Assembly (NCBI GenBank): GCA_012513245.1
Contig: JAAZCN010000196.1
Location: 1 to 15,379, forward strand
Length of the DNA: 15,379 nt
DNA from: Synergistaceae bacterium
Lineage (GTDB): Bacteria; Synergistota; Synergistia; Synergistales; Synergistaceae
Reading direction: 5' to 3'
Under the pieces are notes generated by a model. It saw only the letters and a program-made list of their open reading frames with translations. It did no database searches and had not been told where the DNA came from. Both the position numbers and the translations under genes were made by a program. Positions 6,845-13,698 of the stretch are shown here, piece by piece (the first letter of the stretch is position 1; every line of letters begins with the position of its first letter).

Positions 6845-6877
6845 TAAACTTCCTCCCTTTCCAGCAGATTGGTGAGC

Positions 6878-6906
6878 ATAGTAGCATCATTATAAAATCA
6901 TGTCAA
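6878..6906 (-). promoter_or_regulatory. Promoter of the leader peptide-por operon
   Basis: A consensus TTGACA -35 (6901-6906) and TACTAT -10 (6878-6883) are spaced by 17 nt on the minus strand. This puts the transcript start near 6870 and leaves a 5' UTR of about 27 nt before the leader peptide. The palindrome AAACGTTT (6905-6912) overlaps the -35 and could be an operator. Confidence 0.65.
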
Positions 6907-6947
6907 ACGTTTTCTTTTCGATCTACGCCTAAATTTCCCAACGTTTG

Positions 6948-6965
6948 TTAATTGTGTTAATTGTG
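6948..6965. repeat. Tandem 9-mer between divergent promoters
   Basis: TTAATTGTG occurs twice head to tail (6948-6956, 6957-6965), followed by AATTGAG. It lies between the minus-strand por promoter and the plus-strand helicase promoter, where a regulator could bind; no protein can be named. Confidence 0.45.
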
Positions 6966-7000
6966 AATTGAGTTGTTTGTTATAACTGACTATTATACTC

Positions 7001-7028
7001 TTGACAATTTTCGATCATTGTTCATAAT
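7001..7028 (+). promoter_or_regulatory. Promoter of the RNA helicase gene
   Basis: Perfect TTGACA (7001-7006), 16-nt spacer and CATAAT (7023-7028, 5 of 6). A start near 7035 leaves a leader of about 245 nt before the helicase ATG. Confidence 0.55.
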
Positions 7029-7036
7029 AATATGTC

Positions 7037-7100
7037 TGTAGAAAGATTCTACATATGGGGCAACAAAATGGGAGGCCCTCAGGGGAGTCTCATTTTTTTT
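7037..7100 (+). terminator. Hairpin plus terminator-like element in the helicase leader
   Basis: A 7-bp hairpin (TGTAGAA, loop AGA, TTCTACA; 7037-7053) is followed by a second stem-loop: ATGGGA pairs with TCTCAT (one G-U), then a 2x2 internal loop and CCC/GGG closing a TCAG loop (7068-7092). Eight T residues come directly after (7093-7100). This has the form of an intrinsic terminator about 180 nt before the start codon, so the helicase mRNA may be attenuated or a roughly 65-nt RNA released. Confidence 0.5.
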
Positions 7101-7240
7101 GCCATTATCACAAGGCTTAAAAGCCATTTGCCGTTGCACGAAAACCTTTCCGCTATCGCGGCCTGTTCCGCTGGGGAGTTTTATGATCACCTTACCTGAG
7201 TTGTGCCACACGTAGGGATTTCATGCAATGGTGCAGCAAA

Positions 7241-7258
7241 GCATCTTAACAAAGATGC
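7241..7258 (+). promoter_or_regulatory. Hairpin next to the helicase ribosome binding site
   Basis: GCATCTT and AAGATGC form a perfect 7-bp stem with an AACA loop, ending 5 nt before the GGGAGGT ribosome binding site (7264-7270). It could modulate ribosome access. The rest of the leader (7101-7240) shows only small 4-bp hairpins and no gene. Confidence 0.45.
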
Positions 7259-7279
7259 AATACGGGAGGTAATTGTATA

Positions 7280-9094
7280 ATGACACAGGAAACAGCAAAG
7301 TTCGCAGATTTTAATCTGCGACCGGAACTTTTGCGCGCTCTGGAGCGTAAAGGTTTCGAAACACCGATGCCGGTTCAGGTATGCGTTCTCGAAGACGAGA
7401 CGCTTATCGACAGCGACATCATGGTCCAGGCAAAGACAGGATCAGGCAAAACACTAGCTTTCGCCCTTCCCCTTATCAACTCTATGGACTTTAAAACCAG
7501 GGAACCACAGATAATAGTTCTCTCTCCGACCCGCGAGCTTGCGCAGCAGACTGCACGAGAGTTCGCATGGTTGGGTTCTGAGTGCGGAGTAAGAGTAGCG
7601 ACCCTTGTAGGCGGGCTTGATATGGAACGCCAGATCAGATCGCTCAGGGACGGTGCAAATGTCGTAGTAGGAACACCCGGTAGGGTACTTGACCATGTCC
7701 GCAGGGGTACTTTCAAAACTTCTTCTATCAACAGCATAGTGCTGGATGAGGGAGACCATATGCTCGACATGGGCTTTCACGATGAAATGGAAGCTATCCT
7801 TAAGTCTATGGATAACGTAGAAAGGACCTGGCTTTTCTCTGCAACGATACCGCCTGAAGTCATGAGTCTTGCAAGACAGTATCTCAACGCGCCAAAGAAG
7901 ATCTCTCTTGTTTCGGACATAACGTCACACGAGGACATAACTCAGAAAGCTTATATCATCCCTTCCCGCAAAAGATTCGAGGGACTGACAAACGTTCTCA
8001 TATGGGAAGCGCCGAGCAGAGCACTTATATTCTGCGGTACCAGAGCCGAGACCCAGGACATAGCAGATAAGCTCTGTGATATTGGTTTCAAGGCGACCGC
8101 GATACATGGCGACATGAGCCAGAGGGAAAGAAATAACGCTCTGGGAGCGCTTCGTGGAGGACGTGTAGGTATACTTGTTGCGACTGACGTCGCAGCCAGA
8201 GGCCTCGACATCGATGCGATCAGCCACGTTATCCAGTTTGGACTGCCTCAAAACCTTGAATCCTTTGTCCACAGGAGCGGAAGGACCGGACGCGCCGGCC
8301 ACGAGGGAAGCAATATGCTCCTCCTTACAGCACGTGAAGCAAAACAGTTCAAATACATGGCTTCAAACGGCAGATCAAAAATGAAAATGGAGTGGATACC
8401 GGCACCGGACGCCCTTGAAATTGAAGGACAGGCCAGGATCCGTTTTGAAAAAACCCTTATCGGACATGCCCTGGAATCTGATGAATTTCAGTCGTGGGCC
8501 GAGGAACTTCTTACACGTGATGAGACATTGATGCTCGTATCAGGATTGCTTGCAAAAGCATATGGAGACCAGCCATCAGGATATTCAATAAAGTCTGACG
8601 TAGAAGCTGAAACAAACAGGGAAAAATCAAGAAACGACCAGGGCCGCCAGGGAGCATCCTCCTCGAGAAACAGATCTTCAGAAGGCAGAAAAGAGAGTTC
8701 GGCGAGACCCAATATGGGCGGAGGCCTAATCGTACAATTCTCGGAAGGTCGTTCAGATGGCTGGGAAGTGGGAGCACTTCTTGGACTTATGTGCAGGTGC
8801 ATCGGTGTCGGAAGAGAAGATGTAGGAAATATAAAACTTCGCGACAACAGCGCCTCGATCGAACTTTCTGCAAAAGGTGCCACCCTTTTTGAATCTAGAA
8901 AAGACCGCCTCGAAAAAGAGGGACTCAACATAACCTCTGCCAGAAAGATAGAATCACGTCCTCATGACTATCACGAACAGAGAGACGGAGGCAAGCCAAG
9001 ATCCGATAGCAGAACTTCTTATCGTGACCGCAGACCATCAGCATCCAGAGAAAGAGATGGAGACCGTCCAAAGAGACGTCGTATAACAAAATAG
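7280..9094 (+). CDS. deaD: DEAD-box ATP-dependent RNA helicase, DeaD/CsdA type
   Basis: This 604-residue helicase likely acts in ribosome assembly, RNA turnover or cold adaptation. The RecA-like core shows Q motif GFETPMPVQ (25-33), Walker A AKTGSGKT (51-58), PTRELAQQ (83-90), TPGR (132-135), motif II DEGD (156-159), SAT in FSATIPP, LIFCGTR, ATDVAARGLDID and HRSGRTGRAG. Motif II reads DEGD, with GGA where DEAD would need an alanine codon. After an Arg/Ser/Glu-rich linker comes a DbpA-type RNA-binding domain (about 481-558) and a basic tail of 46 residues ending RPKRRRITK. The start has GGGAGGT 9 nt upstream. The gene has its own promoter, a long structured leader and a terminator, so it is a single transcription unit. 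Confidence 0.93.
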   Translation: MTQETAKFADFNLRPELLRALERKGFETPMPVQVCVLEDETLIDSDIMVQAKTGSGKTLAFALPLINSMDFKTREPQIIVLSPTRELAQQTAREFAWLGSECGVRVATLVGGLDMERQIRSLRDGANVVVGTPGRVLDHVRRGTFKTSSINSIVLDEGDHMLDMGFHDEMEAILKSMDNVERTWLFSATIPPEVMSLARQYLNAPKKISLVSDITSHEDITQKAYIIPSRKRFEGLTNVLIWEAPSRALIFCGTRAETQDIADKLCDIGFKATAIHGDMSQRERNNALGALRGGRVGILVATDVAARGLDIDAISHVIQFGLPQNLESFVHRSGRTGRAGHEGSNMLLLTAREAKQFKYMASNGRSKMKMEWIPAPDALEIEGQARIRFEKTLIGHALESDEFQSWAEELLTRDETLMLVSGLLAKAYGDQPSGYSIKSDVEAETNREKSRNDQGRQGASSSRNRSSEGRKESSARPNMGGGLIVQFSEGRSDGWEVGALLGLMCRCIGVGREDVGNIKLRDNSASIELSAKGATLFESRKDRLEKEGLNITSARKIESRPHDYHEQRDGGKPRSDSRTSYRDRRPSASRERDGDRPKRRRITK

Positions 9095-9121
9095 ATTTTC
9101 AATAGCAATTGATCTTAGGTT

Positions 9122-9162
9122 GCCCGTCAGTAACTCTTTCCTGAGTTTTGGCGGGCCTTTTT
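9122..9162 (+). terminator. Intrinsic terminator of the helicase gene
   Basis: The outer stem GCCCGTCA pairs with TGGCGGGC (one G-U), an inner AACTC/GAGTT stem carries a TTTCCT loop, and a T-run follows (9158-9162, then AATTTT). It lies 27 nt after the helicase stop. Confidence 0.8.
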
Positions 9163-9172
9163 AATTTTATTG

Positions 9173-9181
9173 TGATATACT
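9173..9181 (+). promoter_or_regulatory. Extended -10 promoter of hom
   Basis: TGATATACT gives an extended -10 (TGnTATACT) about 58 nt before the hom ATG and just after the helicase terminator. No good -35 is visible, which is acceptable for extended -10 promoters. Confidence 0.45.
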
Positions 9182-9238
9182 TTCTCATCATCACTTACAA
9201 CTCAAAAAACTTTTTTAAACGATAGAGGAGGCATAGCA

Positions 9239-10261
9239 ATGATACACAATTTAGCATTGACAGGCTGCGGAAACGTAGGAACTGCTCTTCTTGAGATCCT
9301 CAACGAAAAAAGAGCCGAACTGTCCGAGAAACACGGTTTCAATTTCAGAGTGACGCTGATAACAGACCTCATGAAAGGGACTGCACTCGACCCGGAGGGT
9401 CTTGATCTGGAAAATATCGTAAAAAACCTTAAAGAGGGCAAAAACCTGGACTCTTTCCCAAAAGGTCAGGGCGCTTTCGGAGAACTTCTTGAGAAGTCCC
9501 GTGCAACTATGATGGCTGAAGCGACCCCGACCAACCTTAAAACAGGCGAACCCGGGCTTACTCACATAAGAGCTGCCCTGTCCAGGGGGATTCACGTTAC
9601 TACGACAAACAAAGGACCTGTTTCTGTAGCATTTGATGAACTTGCCACACTGGCAAAAAGCTGCGGTGCAAAATTCAGGTACGAAGGGGTAGTAATGAGC
9701 GGTACACCATTACTTGAGATGATCAGAAAAGGGATGGCAGGATGCAGTGTTCTGAAACTGGAAGGCATACTTAACGGAACAACTAATTTTATATTGACAA
9801 AAATGAATGATAACGGATCTTCATATGCAGAAGCCCTTGAAGAAGCGACATCCCTGGGTTATGCGGAGGCTGACCCTTCGGGTGATGTTGAAGGCTGGGA
9901 CGCTGCAGGGAAAGTTTCGATCCTCGCAAAGTTCATTTTCGGGAAAAATATCCCCGTTTCAGAGATCGATCGACAGGGCATAACCTGCATAACTCCGGAA
10001 AAAATAAAAGAAGCCAATGAACATGGTTACACCGTTAAGTTAATTGCAGGATTAAACATGGTAAACGGAATACTTTATGCATATGTAACTCCCAAAGAGA
10101 TTCCTTTCACTCACCCTCTTGGTTCAATTAAAGGTGCGACAAACGCTGTTACGATAACCACAGATAACCTCGGAGATGTCACACTGATAGGTCCGGGTGC
10201 AGGAAGACGTGAGACCGGACAGGCCCTCTTAGTTGACCTGATAGCCATGTGTAAAAAATAG
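9239..10261 (+). CDS. hom: Homoserine dehydrogenase (short form without ACT domain)
   Basis: This 340-residue enzyme reduces aspartate semialdehyde to homoserine with NAD(P)H, the branch point to threonine and methionine. The Rossmann fold opens with LALTGCGNVG (5-14). TTTNKGPVS (121-129) is the conserved TNK-type motif. The catalytic domain has EGILNGTTNFIL (175-186), GYAEADPSGDVEGWDAAGK (207-225) with the catalytic Asp and Lys, and GAGRRETGQALLVDL near the end. It stops after the catalytic domain, so the C-terminal ACT domain that gives threonine inhibition in many longer forms is absent. AGGAGG lies 7 nt before the ATG. It stands alone: no thrB, thrC or aspartokinase is adjacent. Confidence 0.92.
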   Translation: MIHNLALTGCGNVGTALLEILNEKRAELSEKHGFNFRVTLITDLMKGTALDPEGLDLENIVKNLKEGKNLDSFPKGQGAFGELLEKSRATMMAEATPTNLKTGEPGLTHIRAALSRGIHVTTTNKGPVSVAFDELATLAKSCGAKFRYEGVVMSGTPLLEMIRKGMAGCSVLKLEGILNGTTNFILTKMNDNGSSYAEALEEATSLGYAEADPSGDVEGWDAAGKVSILAKFIFGKNIPVSEIDRQGITCITPEKIKEANEHGYTVKLIAGLNMVNGILYAYVTPKEIPFTHPLGSIKGATNAVTITTDNLGDVTLIGPGAGRRETGQALLVDLIAMCKK

Positions 10262-10303
10262 ACTAAAATATAAAACTAACTGTCATTTTTTTCAGAATAG
10301 AAC

Positions 10304-10345
10304 CAAATAAACAGAGGGTCCTGATCAGGACCCTCTGTTTATTTG
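10304..10345. terminator. Bidirectional terminator: 42-bp perfect palindrome
   Basis: Two 21-base arms are exact reverse complements with no unpaired loop base in the DNA; the centre is TGATCA at 10322-10327 and the GC-rich core is AGAGGGTCCTGA. The AT-rich outer arms (AAATAAAC and GTTTATTT) give each strand a U-rich 3' flank. It sits 43 nt after hom and 17 nt before the end of the oppositely oriented symporter, so it can serve both convergent genes. Confidence 0.85.
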
Positions 10346-10361
10346 AATCGATAGATAATGG

Positions 10362-11741
10362 CTATTTCCTAAGTTCGCCCGACTTTATCTTTGAGTCAAA
10401 GTCTGCAGTGAGGCGTCTCAGTTCCTTCGTCAGCAGAAGGAGTCCAATAAGGTTAGGTATGGCCATAAGGCCGTTCAGCGTGTCAGAGAGATCCCAAAGG
10501 TTTGTAAGTATCTCTGCTCCGCCCCATCCGCCAAGAACTACGAGTGTTATCCAGACTATTTTAAATGGCTTGATCATTGCCTGACAGCCGCAGAGGTAGA
10601 CAAGAGCAGTCTCTCCGTACCAGTACCAGCCAAGGATCGTTGAGAAGGCAAAGAGGGAAAGTCCGAGAGATAGTATCATTGTCCCCGCTCCTCCGAGCGT
10701 CATCGAGAAAGCCGAGAGCGAGAGCTGTGCTCCGGTGAGCTCAGGCTGGCTGGTCAGAACACCTGTCGTGAGTATCGCTGTCGCGGTGAGAGTACATATA
10801 ACAAGCGTATCCATAAAAACTTCAAAAATTCCGTAGAGTCCCTGGCGTACAGGATGGTCGACCCTGGCTGTGCAGTGGACCATAGGAGCGGAGCCAAGAC
10901 CTGCCTCGTTGGAGAAAACACCGCGCGCTATACCGCGGGTTATAGCTGACTTGACTGCCCAACCTGCAAGAGCGCCCGGCAGTGCCCTCGGATCTCCGAA
11001 AGCTCCCTGGAAGGCCATAGATATCGCCGCCGGTACTGCGTCAAGGTGATTAAAGATAACCACAAAAGCACCGATGATGTAAAAGATCGCCATGAAGGGA
11101 ACGAGATAAACTGTTACTGTTGCGATGCTTGTAAGTCCTCCCCATATAACAAGACCTGTCAGGACTGCAAGTGCTACTGCTGTGTAGATATGAGGAACTC
11201 CGAATGCAAGGAAAATACCCTCTGCGGTCGAATTGGCCTGTACCATGTTTCCTATGCCGAAAGAAGCAAGGAATGCAAATAGGGCGAAGAGGACCGCCAG
11301 CCATTTCATTCCAAGACCTTTTTCAAGGATATACATCGTGCCGCCTCTGTACTGTCCCGCTTCATCTTTTTCACGATAACGGACGGCAAGTGTAACTTCA
11401 CAAAATTTCGTTGTCATGCCAAAAATCGCAGAGATCAGCATCCAGACAAGAGCACCGGGGCCTCCAAGGTGAAGGGCGGTCGCGACACCGGCTATGTTAC
11501 CTGTACCAACTGTTGCTGCAAGGGCCGTCGCCATAGCCGCGAAGGAGGAGATGCTTCCCTCTTCTGCGCTTTTCTCCTTTAGCCTTCCAAGAACCTCCCT
11601 AAGCATTGCCCCAAAATAACGTATCTGCGGAAAACCGAGGATAAATGTGAACCACACACCCGTACCAACTAACAGGGTAAGCATCCATGGGCCCCAGACG
11701 ATCCCATTGATAATACCATTGAGTTTCCATATCGCTTCCAC
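10362..11741 (-). CDS. Amino acid:cation symporter, AGCS family (alanine/glycine:Na+)
   Basis: This 459-residue inner-membrane symporter most likely takes up alanine or glycine with sodium. The protein is strongly hydrophobic with around 10-11 membrane helices. AGCS signatures are AATVGTGNIAGVATAL near the N-terminus, YRGGTMYILEKGLGMKWLA, and FSNEAGLGSAPMVHC in the middle. The frame is open 12 codons further upstream, but those codons contain the ribosome binding site itself: GAGGAGGAG lies 6 nt before a GTG at 11741, which I take as the start. It converges on hom across a shared palindrome. The upstream 270 nt (11742-12010) are AT-rich and hold the promoters of this gene and of the divergent cyclase. 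A GGGG/CCCC mini-hairpin lies in its leader. Confidence 0.93.
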   Translation of the reverse strand: MEAIWKLNGIINGIVWGPWMLTLLVGTGVWFTFILGFPQIRYFGAMLREVLGRLKEKSAEEGSISSFAAMATALAATVGTGNIAGVATALHLGGPGALVWMLISAIFGMTTKFCEVTLAVRYREKDEAGQYRGGTMYILEKGLGMKWLAVLFALFAFLASFGIGNMVQANSTAEGIFLAFGVPHIYTAVALAVLTGLVIWGGLTSIATVTVYLVPFMAIFYIIGAFVVIFNHLDAVPAAISMAFQGAFGDPRALPGALAGWAVKSAITRGIARGVFSNEAGLGSAPMVHCTARVDHPVRQGLYGIFEVFMDTLVICTLTATAILTTGVLTSQPELTGAQLSLSAFSMTLGGAGTMILSLGLSLFAFSTILGWYWYGETALVYLCGCQAMIKPFKIVWITLVVLGGWGGAEILTNLWDLSDTLNGLMAIPNLIGLLLLTKELRRLTADFDSKIKSGELRK

Positions 11742-11923
11742 GAGAAACTCCTCCTCATAATTAAAATAATAAAGCAATAGAACAGGGGAAATACCCCATA
11801 CTCCTTCGACAGATTATCACGCTGCATTAATTTTGTCTACATTCTGCTAAAATTCAAGTTAATTGTTAAGCATGATTTATAAGACGATAACCGAAGCATA
11901 TTGTTTTATATTGATCATTGATT

Positions 11924-11929
11924 TAGAAT
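11924..11929 (+). promoter_or_regulatory. Possible -10 box of the diguanylate cyclase
   Basis: TAGAAT (5 of 6) is preceded at 17 nt by TTGTTT (11901-11906), a weak -35, in the AT-rich intergenic region. Other AT-rich matches exist, so this is only a candidate. Confidence 0.3.
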
Positions 11930-12010
11930 CTAAAGGTTGATTATATAAATGCTGATCAAAATAACAACTAAAATCTTTATTTACAAATATTCCACCCGAG
12001 GGGAAAACTT

Positions 12011-13192
12011 TTGAAAAAGCTGTTAAAAAACAAAGTCTATACTTTTACTGTAGTTCTTTTATTTATCGGTACAATATTCTCTGTTCCGGCATTTTTCTTA
12101 TATCAAAATATAGAGGCAATGGTACTCAAAGAGACGAACAAACAGGCGGTCAATGTTGCGATCGCTGTATCTAAATTTATTGAACATGATATAGACGAAT
12201 ATGAAAAACTTTCCTTCGCTGCAAAAGACTCACCGGGTGCTTACAACATGGATTACTACAAAAAAATGTCCGGAATCCTCAGGGAGATCAAAGTTGAGAC
12301 AGGGGCAAAATTCATCTACACAGAAAAATGGATTTCTACGGACAAAGTGGCATACGTGCTTGACGCAGAAGACCCATCAAGCAAAGACTACTCACCGTTT
12401 GGATTTGAGGAGAGTATTTCGGATCTGGAAAAGACAGGTTTTGAAAAAGAAGATGGCGCTGTCTCAGGCACATTTGAGTATGAAAGATGGAATAAACTAA
12501 TATCTGCTTTTGAACCGATAAAAAACAGAGAGACAGGTAAAACAGTTGGGTTGGTGGGTGTGGATTTTTCACCAATATATGTAGATAGAGTCATGACAAG
12601 GATCAGATTCCTTATCATTACCGGACTCCTTGGAGCCATACTGCTTGCCTGTTTTGTCATCAATGTGTTGCTCGCAATAAGGAATAAGAGTGTAAACACA
12701 GATTATATGACCGGAATGTATAACAAGCGCTATTTTGACACCTGCATCAAAACAGCGGTCAGAGAGGCATCAAAGAGTGGAAGACCGTTTTCCCTGATAA
12801 TAATAGATATCGATGATTTCAAGGATATCAACGACCGTTTCGGACATTTGACAGGAGATGAGGTCCTCAAAGCAATAGCCGCATCGATTAAAAAATGCAC
12901 AAGGAATGATGACCTCTGTTTCCGTTACGGAGGAGATGAGTTTGTCGTTCTCCTCCCAACCACTATAAAAAAACATGCCGGCACTATAGGAAAAAGGATA
13001 CAGTCCAGACTCTTTTCGAATGGACTTGAAAAAGAAGGACTTTCAGACATCAAGATCTCTCTGAGCATCGGCATCGCTCAGTGGGAACCGGGGATGAACG
13101 CCTATGACCTGACCGAATGGGCAGACAGGGCAATGTATACATCTAAGAACAAAGGGAAAAACCAGATGACTCTGTCTGATAGCGAGGGATAG
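12011..13192 (+). CDS. Membrane-bound diguanylate cyclase (GGDEF)
   Basis: This 393-residue enzyme is predicted to make cyclic di-GMP from GTP. TM1 (about 10-31) and TM2 (about 199-222) bracket an extracytoplasmic region of about 165 residues, a likely CACHE-like sensor (YTEKW, GLVGVDFSPIYVDRV). The GGDEF domain starts at TDYMTGMYNKRYFD, carries DIDDFKDINDRFGH, the intact active-site loop YGGDEF (306-311), and SLSIGIAQW. RNDD (298-301), five residues before GGDEF, matches the RxxD inhibitory site, so product feedback is likely. The start is TTG at 12011, with GAGGGG 7 nt upstream; the next Met is residue 37, past TM1, so the TTG is needed to keep the helix. No EAL or HD-GYP partner is nearby. 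Confidence 0.92.
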   Translation: MKKLLKNKVYTFTVVLLFIGTIFSVPAFFLYQNIEAMVLKETNKQAVNVAIAVSKFIEHDIDEYEKLSFAAKDSPGAYNMDYYKKMSGILREIKVETGAKFIYTEKWISTDKVAYVLDAEDPSSKDYSPFGFEESISDLEKTGFEKEDGAVSGTFEYERWNKLISAFEPIKNRETGKTVGLVGVDFSPIYVDRVMTRIRFLIITGLLGAILLACFVINVLLAIRNKSVNTDYMTGMYNKRYFDTCIKTAVREASKSGRPFSLIIIDIDDFKDINDRFGHLTGDEVLKAIAASIKKCTRNDDLCFRYGGDEFVVLLPTTIKKHAGTIGKRIQSRLFSNGLEKEGLSDIKISLSIGIAQWEPGMNAYDLTEWADRAMYTSKNKGKNQMTLSDSEG

Positions 13193-13253
13193 TAACAATT
13201 TTGTGGCGTGGATCGTGCCTCGCGAAGTTGCGAAGCGGTCGTTACCGGTTATG

Positions 13254-13402
13254 GGCAAGCGGTTGGCAAGCAATGGGCAAGCAGTTGTTAGGGGCGGAGA
13301 AGTGCGGCGTGAAGATGCCGCGAGAAGTGGCGATTTCATCGCCGAGAAGAGGTTGTAAGGGCAGGCAAGCGATAGGCAAACGTTGGCAAGCAATGGGCAA
13401 GC
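13254..13402. repeat. Two clusters of GGCAAGC units with 11-nt spacing
   Basis: GGCAAGC starts at 13254, 13265 and 13276, and again at 13364, 13385 and 13396, with GGCAAAC at 13375. Spacings are 11 (once 10), and the clusters are 110 nt apart, so they stay in register. A 27-base segment (13262-13288 and 13382-13408) is nearly identical in both. No open frame here looks like a gene. Confidence 0.75.
13297..13349. repeat. GAGAAG repeats alternating with small hairpins
   Basis: GAGAAG occurs at 13297, 13322 and 13344. Between the copies lie a GCGGC/GCCGC hairpin (13304-13321) and a 6-bp GGCGAT/ATCGCC hairpin with a TTC loop (13329-13343). This looks like a dispersed palindromic intergenic repeat nested between the two GGCAAGC clusters. 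Confidence 0.55.
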
Positions 13403-13571
13403 GGTTGTGGAACACAGGGGGATGGTGAAGGGCCATTTCGAGTACGTTTCGAGATCGGATGTATTATCTTTGAATCCAGGCTATTACTGCGTTTTCAAGA
13501 TCCAAATAAAAGCCGCTGGGCTCCCGATAGGGGCATTCGAGGGAGACGATGAAGGGCAGATCCTAACAACT

Positions 13572-13651
13572 GTTTGACAACGTTTGACGATTGTTTGACC
13601 GCATCTACAATAGATTCGCAATCGATTCGGCAACTGACTCCCAACCGACTT
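13572..13651. repeat. GTTTGAC and GATTCG units with roughly 11-nt spacing
   Basis: GTTTGAC starts at 13572, 13582 and 13593; GATTCG at 13613 and 13624; related GACTC at 13636 and GACTT at 13647. Spacing is 10-12 nt. The rest of the 505-nt gap (13193-13698) holds a GGCGG/CCGCC hairpin (13660-13678) and no supported gene. Confidence 0.55.
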
Positions 13652-13698
13652 CCCCTCCCGGCGGATGTTCTTCCCGCCAACGAATTTAAAGATCGACC

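Noticed and set aside
6665..6847. Plus-strand open frame of 60 codons
   Set aside because: Antisense to the por leader; translates through the terminator stem and has no ribosome binding site.
6993..7211. Minus-strand open frame of 72 codons in the helicase leader
   Set aside because: No plausible ribosome binding site or family resemblance, and it covers the helicase promoter and hairpins that better explain the region.
11742..11777. Upstream TTG start for the amino acid symporter
   Set aside because: The extra 12 codons include the GAGGAGGAG ribosome binding site of the GTG start at 11741.
13254..13402. CRISPR array
   Set aside because: Units are 7-11 nt with no constant 23-40 nt repeats or unique spacers, and no cas genes are present.
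13242..13436. Minus-strand open frame with repeated RLPIAC-like peptides
   Set aside because: The peptide repeat is just the translation of the GGCAAGC DNA repeats; no start signal or family support.
13660..13678. GGCGG/CCGCC hairpin as terminator of the MarR gene
   Set aside because: Only 5 bp with a 9-nt loop and no T-run on the minus strand, so it was not called as a terminator.
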